Assembly: GCA_964016985.1 (NCBI GenBank)
Contig: OZ024824.1
Coordinates: 49,393,587-49,457,586, forward strand
Direction: 5' to 3'
DNA length: 64,000 nucleotides
Source of the DNA: Anodontia alba
Taxonomy: Eukaryota > Mollusca > Bivalvia > Lucinida > Lucinidae
The notes beneath the pieces were generated by a model. That model had not been told where the DNA came from and searched no databases. It was given only the letters and a program-made list of their open reading frames with translations. Positions within the stretch are counted from its first letter, which is position 1; each line of letters begins with the position of its first letter. A program made the position numbers and the translations under genes. Of this stretch, positions 44,827 to 56,581 are shown piece by piece.

Positions 44827-45892
44827 ACCCCGCCATAGCAATTATTTGTTTATGTATTAAAGTTATCGTTGCGAAAATTTCGGGAAAGAAAAGGACGGAG
44901 GGACAGATAACAATCGTAAACCAGATCTTGATAATATCAATGGACAGATAACAATCCTAAAGCAGATCTTGATATTATCAATGCATATAGCAAGTTTGGT
45001 TAAAAGGCCTTGTTATTTACTCAAGTTATCATCTAGAAATGAAAATATGGACGTGTCTCCGGCAGATAACTCCGTAAAATTTGACGAAATTTGCCCATTA
45101 GCAATTCCAAACCTGATCTCCTTACTGTCAATACATATAGCAAGTTTGGTTAAAATCCCCTGTTATTTACTAAAGTTATCATCCGGAAACGAAAATATGG
45201 GCGTGTCTCTGGCAGATAACTCCGAAAACATTTGATGAAATTTGCCCATTAGCAATCCCAAACCAGATCTCCTTAATGTCAATGCATAAAGCAAGTTTGA
45301 TGAAAATCCCTTGTTATTTACTCAAGTTATCATCCGGAAACGAAAATATGGGAATGTCACAGGCAGATAACTCCGTAAAAATTTGACGAAATTTGCCCAT
45401 TAGCAATCCCAAACCAGATCTCCTTAACGTCAATGCATATAGCAAGTTTGATGAAAATCCCTTGTTATTTACTCAAGTTATAGTCCGGAAACGAAAATAT
45501 GGGCGTGTCTCGGGCAGATAACTCCATCAAAAATTGACGAAATTTGCCCATTAGCAATTTTAAACCAGATCTCCACAATATCAATGCACATACCAAGTTT
45601 GGTGAAAATCCATTGATGTTTACTCAAGTTATCATCTGGAAACGAAAATATGGGGTGTCTCGGGCAGATAACTCGGTCAAAAATTGACGAAATTTGCCCA
45701 TTAGCAATCCCAAACCAGATCTCCACAATATCAATGCACATACCAAGTCTGGTGAAAATCCATTCACGTTTACTCAAGTTATCATCTGGAAACGAAAAAC
45801 GGACGGACGGACAGACGGACGGACGGACGGACGGACTCACGGATGACCAACATGAAACCATAATACCCCGCCACTATTGTGTGGCGGGGTAT
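44827..45892 (+). mobile_element. Core-repeat element E
   Basis: 5' ATACCCCGCCATAG complements the 3' hairpin TACCCCGCCAC, loop TATTGT, GTGGCGGGGTA (45,864-45,891), an 11-bp perfect stem. Five or six units of about 152 bp carry GCCCATTAGCAATCCCAAAC and GGAAACGAAAATATGGGCGT. A GGAC tract (45,798-45,837) precedes the hairpin. Same plan as A1, B, C and D but unrelated in sequence. Confidence 0.85.
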
Positions 45893-45910
45893 AAAAATTA
45901 AAAAAAAAAA

Positions 45911-46084
45911 AACAAGTGGCCCATGGGCCACAAAGCTCACCAGTTAACTCCTGTAAGTTAATCAGGTCATTTAATCATTCCCTATCAGCCTGTCAAGTTT
46001 CAAGGCAATGGGTTAAACAGTTTTTGAGATATCTTGCTTACAAGGTTAAAATGCTGAACTTTTCAAAGGGCCACTAAGGTCAAA
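45911..46084 (+). mobile_element. 5' fragment of another core-repeat element
   Basis: Begins AACAAGTGGCCCATGGGCCA with AGCTCACC close behind, after a poly-A run, and contains the GTTTTTGAGATATCTTGCTT phrase; cut off by element A3. Confidence 0.6.
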
Positions 46085-46482
46085 AACAAGACTCCAACAG
46101 GCCACGGCTCGCTCGCTGAGTGACATAGCCACTGCAGATATGCAGATGTTATGCAACATTTTTCCAATCCTATAATTGCAACTAATGAAATGATCATCCT
46201 TTAAGCAGTTCTCAGTTTTGAAGAAGAATATATGGGCATCACAATCAATGAAGCATGATCATTTGAACAAAATCTCAATCACATTTCAACAATAGGATCA
46301 ATGTGAAATTTTGTGGAAATTGGCAAAGTGGTTTCTGAAGAGTTGTTTAACAATATCATAATTTTATACATGTACACAGCATAGGGGCAGGGAAACATAA
46401 TAAACATAAAAAAATTGCCTTTGCAAACACAGAACTCACTAGGGATTAGAAAATGGGAGTCATGGTTTTACTGACTCTTCAT
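46085..46482 (+). mobile_element. Core-repeat element A3, left part
   Basis: Closely similar to 36,142-36,530 (ATATGCAGATGTTATGCAAC, GTTGTTTAACAATATCAT). It breaks at TTCAT (46,478-46,482) where the long-TIR element is inserted and resumes at 63,360. Confidence 0.85.
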
Positions 46483-46987
46483 CACTGTGGTATACCGGAC
46501 AGTGGCTTCAAACGGAACTTGCGACTCTGTCCGACGGGTAATCGCATACTTGGGGTTTGGATTTCAGGCAGGTCACTTGTTTATTTTATTTTTTTTTATT
46601 GTTTTTGATTACAGCCAGCCCATTTGGATGCTAGCAGAAAGGAGATTAGATAATAATTGTTCACTCGTAATAGCAAAGTGCTGGAGAAATGGCTTTTTAG
46701 TCGGGAGAGACTTTAAGACTCAATGGACGATCACGGCGAATATTGCGTTTTCACTTCAACTGAGCGTCAAGAAAATGTATTTTCCAATAATTATCTCAGT
46801 CAAAACAAAAACCTGTTTGACCCTTAGAACGCGAAAACCATTTCTTTCGTCATATACAATCATTATTTAGCCCAGTTTCCCAGAAATATGATTTCCGACG
46901 GATAAACAGTATAACACTGTCTTAGAGATGACTGTCCGCAGTCTTGTCTTAGATGCTTTCTTGACTGTCCGCAAACTTGTGATTATA
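46483..46987 (+). repeat. Left terminal inverted repeat of the long-TIR element
   Basis: About 505 bp. The inner part carries two copies of GACTGTCCGCA (46,930 and 46,962) that are also present in the right arm. Frames within it (46,487-46,870) are not evidence of a gene. Confidence 0.85.
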
Positions 46988-47061
46988 GGAGATACAAGTA
47001 GTGAGTATTTTTCAACTGGTTTTAACCCATTTATACCTAGTATCCCATAAAAGGGACAGTG

Positions 47062-47128
47062 GCAAACAGTGTAGACCCAGATCAGACACTGCAGAATGCG
47101 GCATCTGATCAGGGTCTACACTGTTTGC
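47062..47128. repeat. Hairpin repeat (MITE-like)
   Basis: Perfect 16-nt arms GCAAACAGTGTAGACC (47,062-47,077) and GGTCTACACTGTTTGC (47,113-47,128). Related, diverged hairpins lie at 58,818-58,890 and 60,630-60,668. Confidence 0.8.
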
Positions 47129-49050
47129 ATTAAATACATTGTTATGAAACATACTACTTATAAAACTAACAAGACACCTTTCTGCTGGAAATGGATAGGT
47201 CCAAACAGATAAGGTAGAAGAGTCTATTTCAGCCAATTGTTTTATGGATACTGGTCTAGAAACATACCTCATGGCATTATCTCGTCAGAGTAATTACAAA
47301 GGGGATTAACTGGCATTTCTTCGTCTGTTTTGAAAAGGAGATCCTTTTGAAGCAAGGATATTAAATAAGATATGAATATACAAGGCTAGGTTTTATTGAG
47401 TGGTTATCAAAAGTAGTTGTCAGCGACAAGGTATATTCCAAATAATCAAAAATAAGTTATTTATCCCAAGGGACCAGGAAATATGAAGTTTTTTTTAAAG
47501 TAAAACGTATTTTAACTATCAATACTTAACCTATAGATAATGTGCTATTCTCTTCTGTTTTCACACCTTCCACAGAAAAAACGACCTTTCAGTCGTCAAT
47601 TAAAGTCTTAAACCAGAAGGTCCCTTAGGCAGTTACCTGTGTGACGTAACTCCTCCCGCTCAATTGATCACATGTCAGTTTCTTTTATGTGTAAAACAAT
47701 AGACACAATTAGGAGAGATGAGCGAGGGTGGGAGGAGGGAGATAATTGATTATCTATAGGTTAAGTCCAAAAAGAAAAATGAGTCATTGGGACATAACCT
47801 AAATATTCCAATGCAATGTAAGCTAGGAATATAGAGATAATATTTTCGAAACAAAATTTGTAAAACAAGAACCAAGACTATAAGTAGTCTATCTAGAGTT
47901 TTGATTTAAATAAGGAAATGTCTACTCGGTGAAGTTTCCTATAGATAACTGACATATGTAGATATTTTGGATAAAATTCTAGATATGTGAAGTTTATCTA
48001 ATTGTAATAGTCTAAGCTATTAGAATTATAAACTAATTAGAGTCTGTTTAATTGGAGCAATAGGACCGTTTCCGATAAATAGACCATAGACTTGAAATAA
48101 CCATAATGTTGTATAATTATTCCCCTTTGATCAAAAGAAGAGGAGATAATAATCAAGTAGATGGAGTTAACTGTAACTCAGTTAACCATAAGAAGAAAAA
48201 GGTATACACAAAATTTATGGTTTAAACTATTGCTAGACTAATTGTAATAACAAATTTTTAGGCAAGCAATAAGATAATACAGAGGTTGCCTAAGACTGCT
48301 GGGAGGAAAAAGCAACCTAAATCATTGATAAATACTTTTGTCATGGACATATAAAGGCGTTTCGTGTCCTCGACAAAATAATGAAAGAAGAGACTGCCAA
48401 CATCATAACCTAGAGTTTGACGGACAATAAGAGAGAGAAGAATAAGGCTGATCACAGGTAACTGTAAGAAAGTCATATTTTGGCTAAATCTTACCATACT
48501 GCTGAGATTAAGCAATAGGAAATAACTGGATAGAATCTTTCTATGCCAGAAGATTGCCATGAAAAGTACTCCTGAGTAAATAATCATGGAAATCAAGAAA
48601 ATTTTAAAAGTCCACTTGTAATGACGAATCAAAATGTTTAGAAAAAGAGAAGGACTCAGAAAGAATGTAATAGGGTGATAATCTCTGAAGAAAGATTATA
48701 CAATAGTACTGATTACTCATCTCTAAAACACTTAATTTATAAGTGAGAGATAGAATTACTATTCTATACGCATATTTAAGAATAGTAAGAAAGATATATG
48801 AATACTAAATTAAAATTATACTACGGGACAAATTCCTGCTATGAATAAAAGGTTAAGCATAACTATTTATTAAGCAAGGAATAAATAAACGTATAACTTG
48901 TTATAAAATTACTGCCCGGAATTTTATAGATAAATAAAATATTCAATTAAATTTTAGAATTGAATATGAATAATATAAAAAACCTATTTCTGAATAATTG
49001 ATAATTCCTGAAATATCTAATTACGTGCTCGTAAATGAATTCAGGAATAA

Positions 49051-49122
<72 letters not shown>
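49051..49122. repeat. TA dinucleotide run in X3
   Basis: Nearly pure TA repeat with one ACATA interruption at its left side. Confidence 0.95.
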
Positions 49123-49124
<2 letters not shown>

Positions 49125-51192
49125 TCTCGAGATCTATGCGTAAACCATTGAGAGTAATAAAATAATGTTATTACCACGATCCCTGACGCAAGGGTAAAAA
49201 CATGTATAAATTTGAAATAATATAGGTAATTATTAATTTAAAGTCATATAGGTTTAAGATAAAATTCGTTCAATCTTTAACCAAATATGCAACAACAGTG
49301 ACTCATTATTCTGTATTCGTAGGTAGAAGATGAGTTCTTAGTCATCAAAATTTTGTATGATTGAAATAGAGATAATGGGATCTAAATGGATGTGTCTCCT
49401 TGAACTGAATCAAAGGATAGTATCCATTCAAAAAACTAGAGCTTGTTTAAAGCTTCATTTAACAAGTGCAGAATTGAAATTATTTCAAAGTATTCATGTA
49501 GTCATTACGCGCTGAATACTAAGAAAAACTGTTAAAAATTGTTTAAGAAATATTTTATCTCTAACAAAAGGTGACGGGTCCATAATGTTAGTTAGATTTA
49601 GACCTGGAACGTAGCGAGAAGGTCAGTCTAAACTTAAAAACAAGTTGAGAAAGCTAATTAATGAAGATAGATATATAAATATCAGTATAATATATTATCT
49701 CCAAATATTATCAAATAATCTGAATGTTTTAAAGCGTAAATGCTACTCTAAAGTTTATTTACCGAATGTATAATCGGAAAACTTCCAGTATGTTTGAAAA
49801 CGTATCACAAAAGTAAGATTTGACCGGAAACGTAGGTGCGGCACTTACTACGTTGTGAAGTTTATATAAACAAATTCTATATTATGAATTGAGACAGTAC
49901 ATTTCATAATCATCTAAACGTTTTGAAATGACTTATCGTGTATAAAGAATAAATATCCAGTTTCGGAAAAGATATTTATCTATATATGGACCATTCTTGA
50001 TGCGATCTGGAATCAAGATATTAATCTTTCCATTACTCGCAAACTGAACTTGAACTCTTAGCGAGAAGAACTATTGATCCCTTTAACGAATGTAAACATA
50101 AAAAAGGGTAAAGAGATAATGAAATGTATCTTATTTCTTTACCGAATCGTAATTAAGGATGTTTTCCCCATTGTCTTAACCTACAATGTACAGAGTAGAA
50201 CAAAGGGATGATTAATTTGAATATAATAATATCTGCTATTATGAGGTAAACTATTGTTAATTAACCTCTAAGCATTTTTTTAAAAATATAAATATAATCT
50301 AAGCCTTCGGAAAGTTTAGAGGAAGGAAATAATTGACTTTGACAGTTTCTGAACAGTTACAAAGCCAATAAATAATCAAATGGAAAGTATTGTATATAAA
50401 ATGTAATTTAGGCAATAATAATCAGTCACGTACTGAATAAATTAATGCCTTTACTGAATATCTATCCACTGTCTATACCGAAAATGCGAAAATTTTGATA
50501 GACATGGACTCTAGTTATAAGTGAAATAGTAGAGGTATAGAGCTAGTCGAAGCAAAACTATTCCTCAAAAAGATAATGTAGACCTATAATATACGTAGAT
50601 TGATTGGGTCTAGTTGATTATAAGTTTTAAACCTTCCTAATAATTTCCAATCGTAATCACAGTAAAATTATTATTCCCAGATGAAGAATCTTCAGCGTAA
50701 TAGATTCTTACTGAGACAAAATTATCTGGTACATTACTATCGTAGTCTTAAATGATCCAGAAGAAAAATGAAAAAGGCACGGTAAAGAACGTATCGAATT
50801 ATATATGCCTGAATATAAGATTTTCTTCTTATTTATTATTTTATAGCAGAGTTTAGACAGAGTACGACTGACCTAGACTCTTATGTGATTAATCAATAGA
50901 TAGTATAATATGGAATCATAGCATAACAGATCAGCTATTTTCCATGTACAAAAAACAAAAGGAAATATGTACCTCAACTAGAGTTTCTAATCGTTGTAAT
51001 CTAGAGAGGTAGCAGATAAATAGATAAAGTCTTAATTCAGTAATCTAATTCGTGTAGATTTCTGATAGCTTATAAATGTAAAATTAATAGAAAATAGAGA
51101 GGATCGATTGCTACTTTCTTGTCTAACTTATTCCACATCGGGAGCATGTAGAAAAACATGAAGGAAAGAAGAAAAAAATTTTTGATTCTGTG

Positions 51193-51262
51193 TATTTTTT
51201 TTTTTTTTTTTGATTTGGGTTTTACGGCCCTTTCAAGAATATTTCACTTATATCGAGCCGAT
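51193..51262 (-). mobile_element. Truncated SINE in X3
   Basis: Poly-T, then GGGTTTTACGGCCC and ATATCGAGCCG, the 3' part of the SINE at 3921-4234. GATTCTGT on both sides looks like a short target duplication; X2 lacks the insert. Confidence 0.7.
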
Positions 51263-51773
51263 GATTCTGTATATATTTTTCTTCTTAGAAATAACAATAA
51301 TTTTATAGAATTCACCTTTGCCTTGGAGCCGAATAAGGTGAATATCTAAGAAGTTAATCTCTTTGTAGCGAATAAAGAGAGATATAAGTTATTTTAATTA
51401 TAGATGGAGGTATCTTCTATACTTAGTCAATGAATTGCGAATTTGATTGTAACCGATAATTCTTAATTCATTTTCCAAGAATAAATATATATATATAGAA
51501 TTTTAAGTCTAGTTCAAAAATGACTGGACAGAATTCAACTATATAAGGGGCTACTAGGTATTAGAACCCATCGCTGTCATTCTATAACCTATAACCCAAG
51601 ACTAGACATGTCTATGGTGCTCAATGAATAATAATAGATTGTTCGAGGACTAGTGACTACTACTCGGTCACTAGTAATCCGACATAATGACCTGGCACTA
51701 GTCTACGAAACTACTGCCCGGTGGAAATTCGTTAGAATCAGAAGTTAACCTCTTTCTAGCGAATGAAAGAGAA

Positions 51774-54700
51774 ACAAGAGGACCATGATGGTCCTATATC
51801 GCTCACCTGACCAAACAGATTTGCATATTTACTGTTGAAGTTTCAGCCAAGTTCACTGCTCTAGGATTTTTGTATAAACTTTATAGCACTAACCATCCCC
51901 ACCCCCCTCCACCACACCCCTGGCCATGTTTTTTTACAAATCTTGACGACCTGAACTGAATCTTAAAAGAGGGTCACCAAAGGAACATTTCTGCCAAGTT
52001 ATATTGAAATTGGTCCAGTGGTTTAAAAAGTTTTATATAGCTATAAAGCCCTACGCCCTAACGGCCTTGTTTTTTGACGAATCATGACAGCTTGAACAAA
52101 CTTGGTAGAGGGTCACCAAAGGAACATTCCTACCAAGTTATATTGAAATCTGTTGAGTGGTTTCTGACAAGAAGATTTTTAAAGTTTTCTATTTAGATAT
52201 ATAGGGAAAACAAGCCCCACCCCATGGCAGCCATGTTTTTTGACCAATCATGATTGCTTGTACAATCTTGATAGAGGTTCACCAAAGCAACATTCCAGCC
52301 AAGTAATATTGAAATCAGTCATGGGGTATGTGACAAGAAGAATTTTAAAGTTTTCTATGCAGATATATATGAAAAATAAGCCCCACCCCCCTGTGGACCA
52401 TGGTTTTTGACGTATCATGAAGGCTTGAACAATCTTGGTAGAAGGTCACCAAAAGCAACATTCCTGCCAAGTTACATTGAACTCGGTCCAACTGTTCCTT
52501 ACGAGAAGATTTTTAAAGTTTTCTATATCGATATATAGGGAAAATAAGCCCCGCCCCCTAGCGGCCATGAGTTTTGATGAATCATGACGGCCTGAACAAT
52601 CTTTGTAGAGGGTCACCAAAGAAACATTCCTGCCAAGTTGTATTGAAATCGGTCCATTGGTTTCTGAAAAGAAGATTTTTAAAGTTTTATATATAGATAT
52701 ATAGGGAAAATAAGCCCTGCCCCAGGCAGCCATGTTTTTTGACGAATCATGATTTCTTGAACAATCTTAGTAGAGGGTCACCAAGGAAAAATTTCTGCAG
52801 TTATAATGAAATTGGTTCAGTGGTTTCTAACAAGAAGAGTTTTAAAGTTTTCTATATAGATATATAAGGAAAATAAGCCCCGACTCCTGGCGGCCTTGTT
52901 TTTTGACGAATCATGACGGCTTAAACAATCTTGATAGAGGGTTACATAAGAAACATTCCTGCAAAGTTACATTGAAATCGGTGAAGTGCTTTCTGAAAAG
53001 ACTATTAAAATTTTCTATATAGATAAATTATATAGGAAAATAAGCCCCGCCCCCTAGCGGCCATGTTTTTTGACAAATCATAACGGCTTGAACAATTTTG
53101 GTAAAGGGTCACCAAGGAAACATTTCTGCGAAGTTATATTGAAATCAGTCCTGTGGTTTCTGACAACAAGATTTATTCAAGTTTTCTATATAGAATTATA
53201 TCGAAAATAAGCCCCGCAGCCCCTAGCGGCCATGTTTTTTGACAAATCATGTCAGCTTGAACAATCTTGATAGAGGGTCACTAAGGAAACATTTCTGCCA
53301 AGTTATATTGAAATCGGTCCAGTCGTTTATGACAAGAAGATTTTTAAAGTTTTCTATATAGATATATAGGGAAAATTAACCCTGTCCCCTAGCGGCCATG
53401 TTTTTTAATGAATCATGGCGGCTTGAACAATCTTGCAACAGGATCACCAAAGGAACATTTCTGCAAAATAATATGGAAATCGGTCCAGTGGTTTCTGACA
53501 AGAAGATTTTTCAAAGTTTTCCATAAAGATATATAAGGAAAATAAGCCCCGCCCCCCTGGCGGCCTTGTTTTTTGGCAAATCCAAATGGCTTGAACAATC
53601 TTGCAACAGGATCACCAAAGGAACATTTCAGCAAAATCATATGGAAATCGGTCCAGTGGTTTCTGACAAGAAGATTTTTAAAGTTTTCTATACAGATATT
53701 CAGTGAAAATAAGCCCCGCCCCCTGGCAGCCATGTTTTTTGACAAATCCAAATGGCTTGAACAATCTTGGTACAGGATCACCAAAGGAACATTTCTGCAA
53801 AATTATATGGAAATCGGTGAAGTGGTTTCGGACAAGAAGATTTTTAAAGTTTTCTATATAGATATATAGGGAAAATAAGCCCCGCCCCCTGGTGGCCATT
53901 TTTAGACGAATCCAAATGGCTTGAATAATCTTGGTAGAGGATCACCAAAGGAACATTTTTGCAAAATTATATTGAAATCGGTTTCGGACAAGAAGATTTT
54001 TAAAAGTTTTCTATATAGATAATATAGGGAAAATAAGCCCCGCCCCCTGGCGGCCATGTTTTTTGACAAATCCAAATGTGTTGAACAATCTTGGTAGAGG
54101 ATCACCAAAGGAACATTTTTGCAAAATTATATTGAAATCGGTCCAGTTGTTTCGGACAAGAAGATTTTTAAAAGTTTTCTATACAGATTATATAGGGAAA
54201 ATAAGCCCCGCCCCCTGCCGGCCATGTTTTTTGACGAATCCAAATGTCTTGAACAATCTTGGTAGAGGATCACCAAAGGAACATTTCTGGAAAATTATAT
54301 TGAAATCAGTCCAGTGGTTTCGGACAAGAAGATTTTTTAACTTTTCTATATAGATATATAGGGAAAATAAGCCCCACCCCCTGGCGTCCATGTTTTTTGA
54401 CGAATCAAAATGGCTTGAACAATCTTGGTAGAGGATCACCAAAGGAACATTTCTGCAAAATTATATTGAAATCGGTCCAGTGGTTTCGGACAAGAAGATT
54501 TTTAAAGTTTTCTATATAGATATATGGGGAAAAGAAGCCCCGCCCCCTGGTGGCCATGTTTTTTGCCGAATCCAAATGGCTTGAACAATCTTGGTAGAGG
54601 ATCACCAAAGGAACATTTCTGCAAAATTATATTGAAATCGGTCCAGTGGTTTCTGACAAGAAGATTTTTTAAGTTCTTAGTTAAAAAATCTATTTTTAGC

Positions 54701-54909
54701 TCCTGTGACCTAGATATGCAATGGACCGGAACCATTTGACAACTTTGAAAGAGGACCAACAAAGGATCATTCCTGTGAAGTTTGGTCAAAATCCAATCAG
54801 TGGTTTAGGAGGAGATGTTGTTTAAAGATTGTGGACGGACGGACGGACGGACGGACATACGGACGACAACGACAACGACGACGGACGGTGAGTGATCACA
54901 AAAGCTCAC

Positions 54910-54935
<26 letters not shown>
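51774..54935 (+). mobile_element. Core-repeat element B copy 2 (B2) inserted in X3
   Basis: Starts AACAAGAGGACCATGATGG, has about 15 units of 165 bp, a GGAC tract (54,833-54,860) followed by GACAACGAC repeats, and hairpin CTCACC(T)TGAGCT, loop TTC, AGCTCAGGTGAG (about 54,905-54,930). The empty site in X2 shows insertion into an A-rich spot without a clear duplication. Short frames in either strand merely follow the repeat unit. Confidence 0.9.
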
Positions 54936-54940
<5 letters not shown>

Positions 54941-55139
54941 CATAAGTTAATTTAAAATATTAATAGAATTACACTCCTATAATAAGTCAATGAAATATTT
55001 GAAATTCTAGTCTGATTGGGGAAAGACTGTATAGAATTTTATTAAATAATAGGTTACTATGTATTTCATTTTATAACCTATATCCATTGACCTGACTTGT
55101 GTATAAAGCTCTATAAACAATAATAGATTGTTCGGGAAT

Positions 55140-55515
55140 TAGTGACTACTATTCTGACACTAGTTACCCGACATAATGACCGGACACTAGTATTCGTAAC
55201 TGTTGCCCGGTGAAGTTACTAATAATTTGACAAATTGATCGGACAGCAGTATTTGTAATTCTAGTCTGATGAAAAACAGAAATTATATGAGAAATTGACC
55301 GAGCACAAGTATTCGAAACTTTTTCTCGGTGAGAAAATATTAGGCAAAAATTTACCAGACACTATTTGGTAAATCTTGCCCACTGAAAAAATCATAAATA
55401 ATATGATAAAATGACCGGGCATAAGTATCGATACTATTTGCCCGGTGAAATTTACTAATAATTAGACATTATGACCCGAAACTAGTATTCGTGACTATTT
55501 TGCCCGGTGAAAGGC
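55140..55515 (+). repeat. Array of covarying hairpins in X3
   Basis: Orthologous to 18,041-18,430. Outer stems include 55,298-55,305 with 55,323-55,330 (ACCGAG/CTCGGT), 55,414-55,421 with 55,439-55,446 (eight pairs) and 55,474-55,481 with 55,501-55,508. The unit at 55,354-55,384 has lost several pairs. Confidence 0.7.
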
Positions 55516-55546
55516 TAAGTTTTTCCAGAAAATAATTGAATAATGA

Positions 55547-55810
55547 ATTATTGACTGGTTGATTGGTGCCTGGTTGGCTGGTGACTGGATGACCAGTGAC
55601 CGGTGATGACTGGTGAAGCTGATTGACTGGAGCCTGATTGACTGGTGAGTGGATGACCGGTGAGTGGATGACTGGTGACCGGTTGACCGGTGACTGGATG
55701 ACAGGTGACCGGTTGACCGGTGATTGGATGACCGGTGACTGGATGACCAGTGACTGGTTGATCGGTGACTGGATGACCGGTGATTGATGACTGGTGACTG
55801 ATGACTGGTG
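55547..55810. repeat. GACTGGT/GACCGGT minisatellite (X3)
   Basis: Same position as in X1 and X2; units are dominated by GGATGACCGGTGA. Confidence 0.85.
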
Positions 55811-56581
55811 GACTTAGACTTTTTTGGATACTAAGTACCCAAGATGCCACCTTGATGGGTCTTACCCCAGCAGTATAGCCATATGGGGTGGGGCTCCCAT
55901 CAGTAAAGAATTGTCATATAACCCATCAAGGGTTGACAAGTTCTTTACAATCAGCTTCACCACCATAGAAATATTCAGCCAACTTGAAGATCTCTGCAAG
56001 ATGTTCAATAAAAGTCCAGGTATATTATATCGTAATCGCTGAAGAACCTGGAACGAAAAGAACAAGTTGATATTCTGAATATATAAACACAACTTCTGAA
56101 CCGACCGCACACGAGCGTTATGCCGAATAGCGAGAGTCGTGAAAACGCATGTCAAGAAAAGCCAGTCAATAATTACATGAAATCGAAAATCGAAATTTTC
56201 AAATAATAACATAGTGAAAGGAGTGATAAAGAAAACAAAGAAACACAAGGATACAGAAATTTAACCGTGAGGAAAAGAAATAATCCGAATTTCTTTCACA
56301 GGTAAAAATTCCTTGTTGATTTTATTTGTCCACAGAAAAGAAACTGACACGTGATCAATTGAGTGGGAGGAGTTACGTCACACAGGTAACTGCCTAAGGG
56401 ACCTTCTGGTTTAAGACTTTAATTGACGACTGAAAGGTCGTTTTTTCTGTGGAAGGTGTGAAAACAGAAGAGAATTGCACATTATCTATAGGTTAATGTA
56501 TTGTACAGTTAAAATTAACTGCACTATGGGAAGCTACTGATAGAGGTTTAAGGCCCCACACTGCACTGAACAACAGCTATA

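Larger units (their letters stand above)
47483..56514 (+). mobile_element. Element X copy 3 (X3), interrupted by B2
   Basis: Terminal blocks at 47,525-47,685 (inverted) and 56,330-56,514 match those of X2, and the interior aligns from 47,765 onward. X3 has about 1.3 kb (47,985-49,288) that X2 lacks, and lacks the X2 segment 14,742-15,130. Element B2 (51,774-54,935) sits inside; the uninterrupted sequence is seen in X2 at about 17,843. The 1.3-kb extra holds a hydrophobic 124-codon frame (48,258-48,632, minus) with no recognised match. Confidence 0.75.

Noticed and set aside
46487..46870. Similar frames in both terminal repeats of the long-TIR element (also 63,021-63,323, minus)
   Set aside because: Similarity follows from the inverted repeat itself; frames differ by indels and stop at different points.
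48258..48632. 124-codon hydrophobic frame on the minus strand within X3
   Set aside because: It lies in the segment missing from X2, has no recognised family and is typical of chance hydrophobic frames in AT-rich DNA. Kept only as a note.
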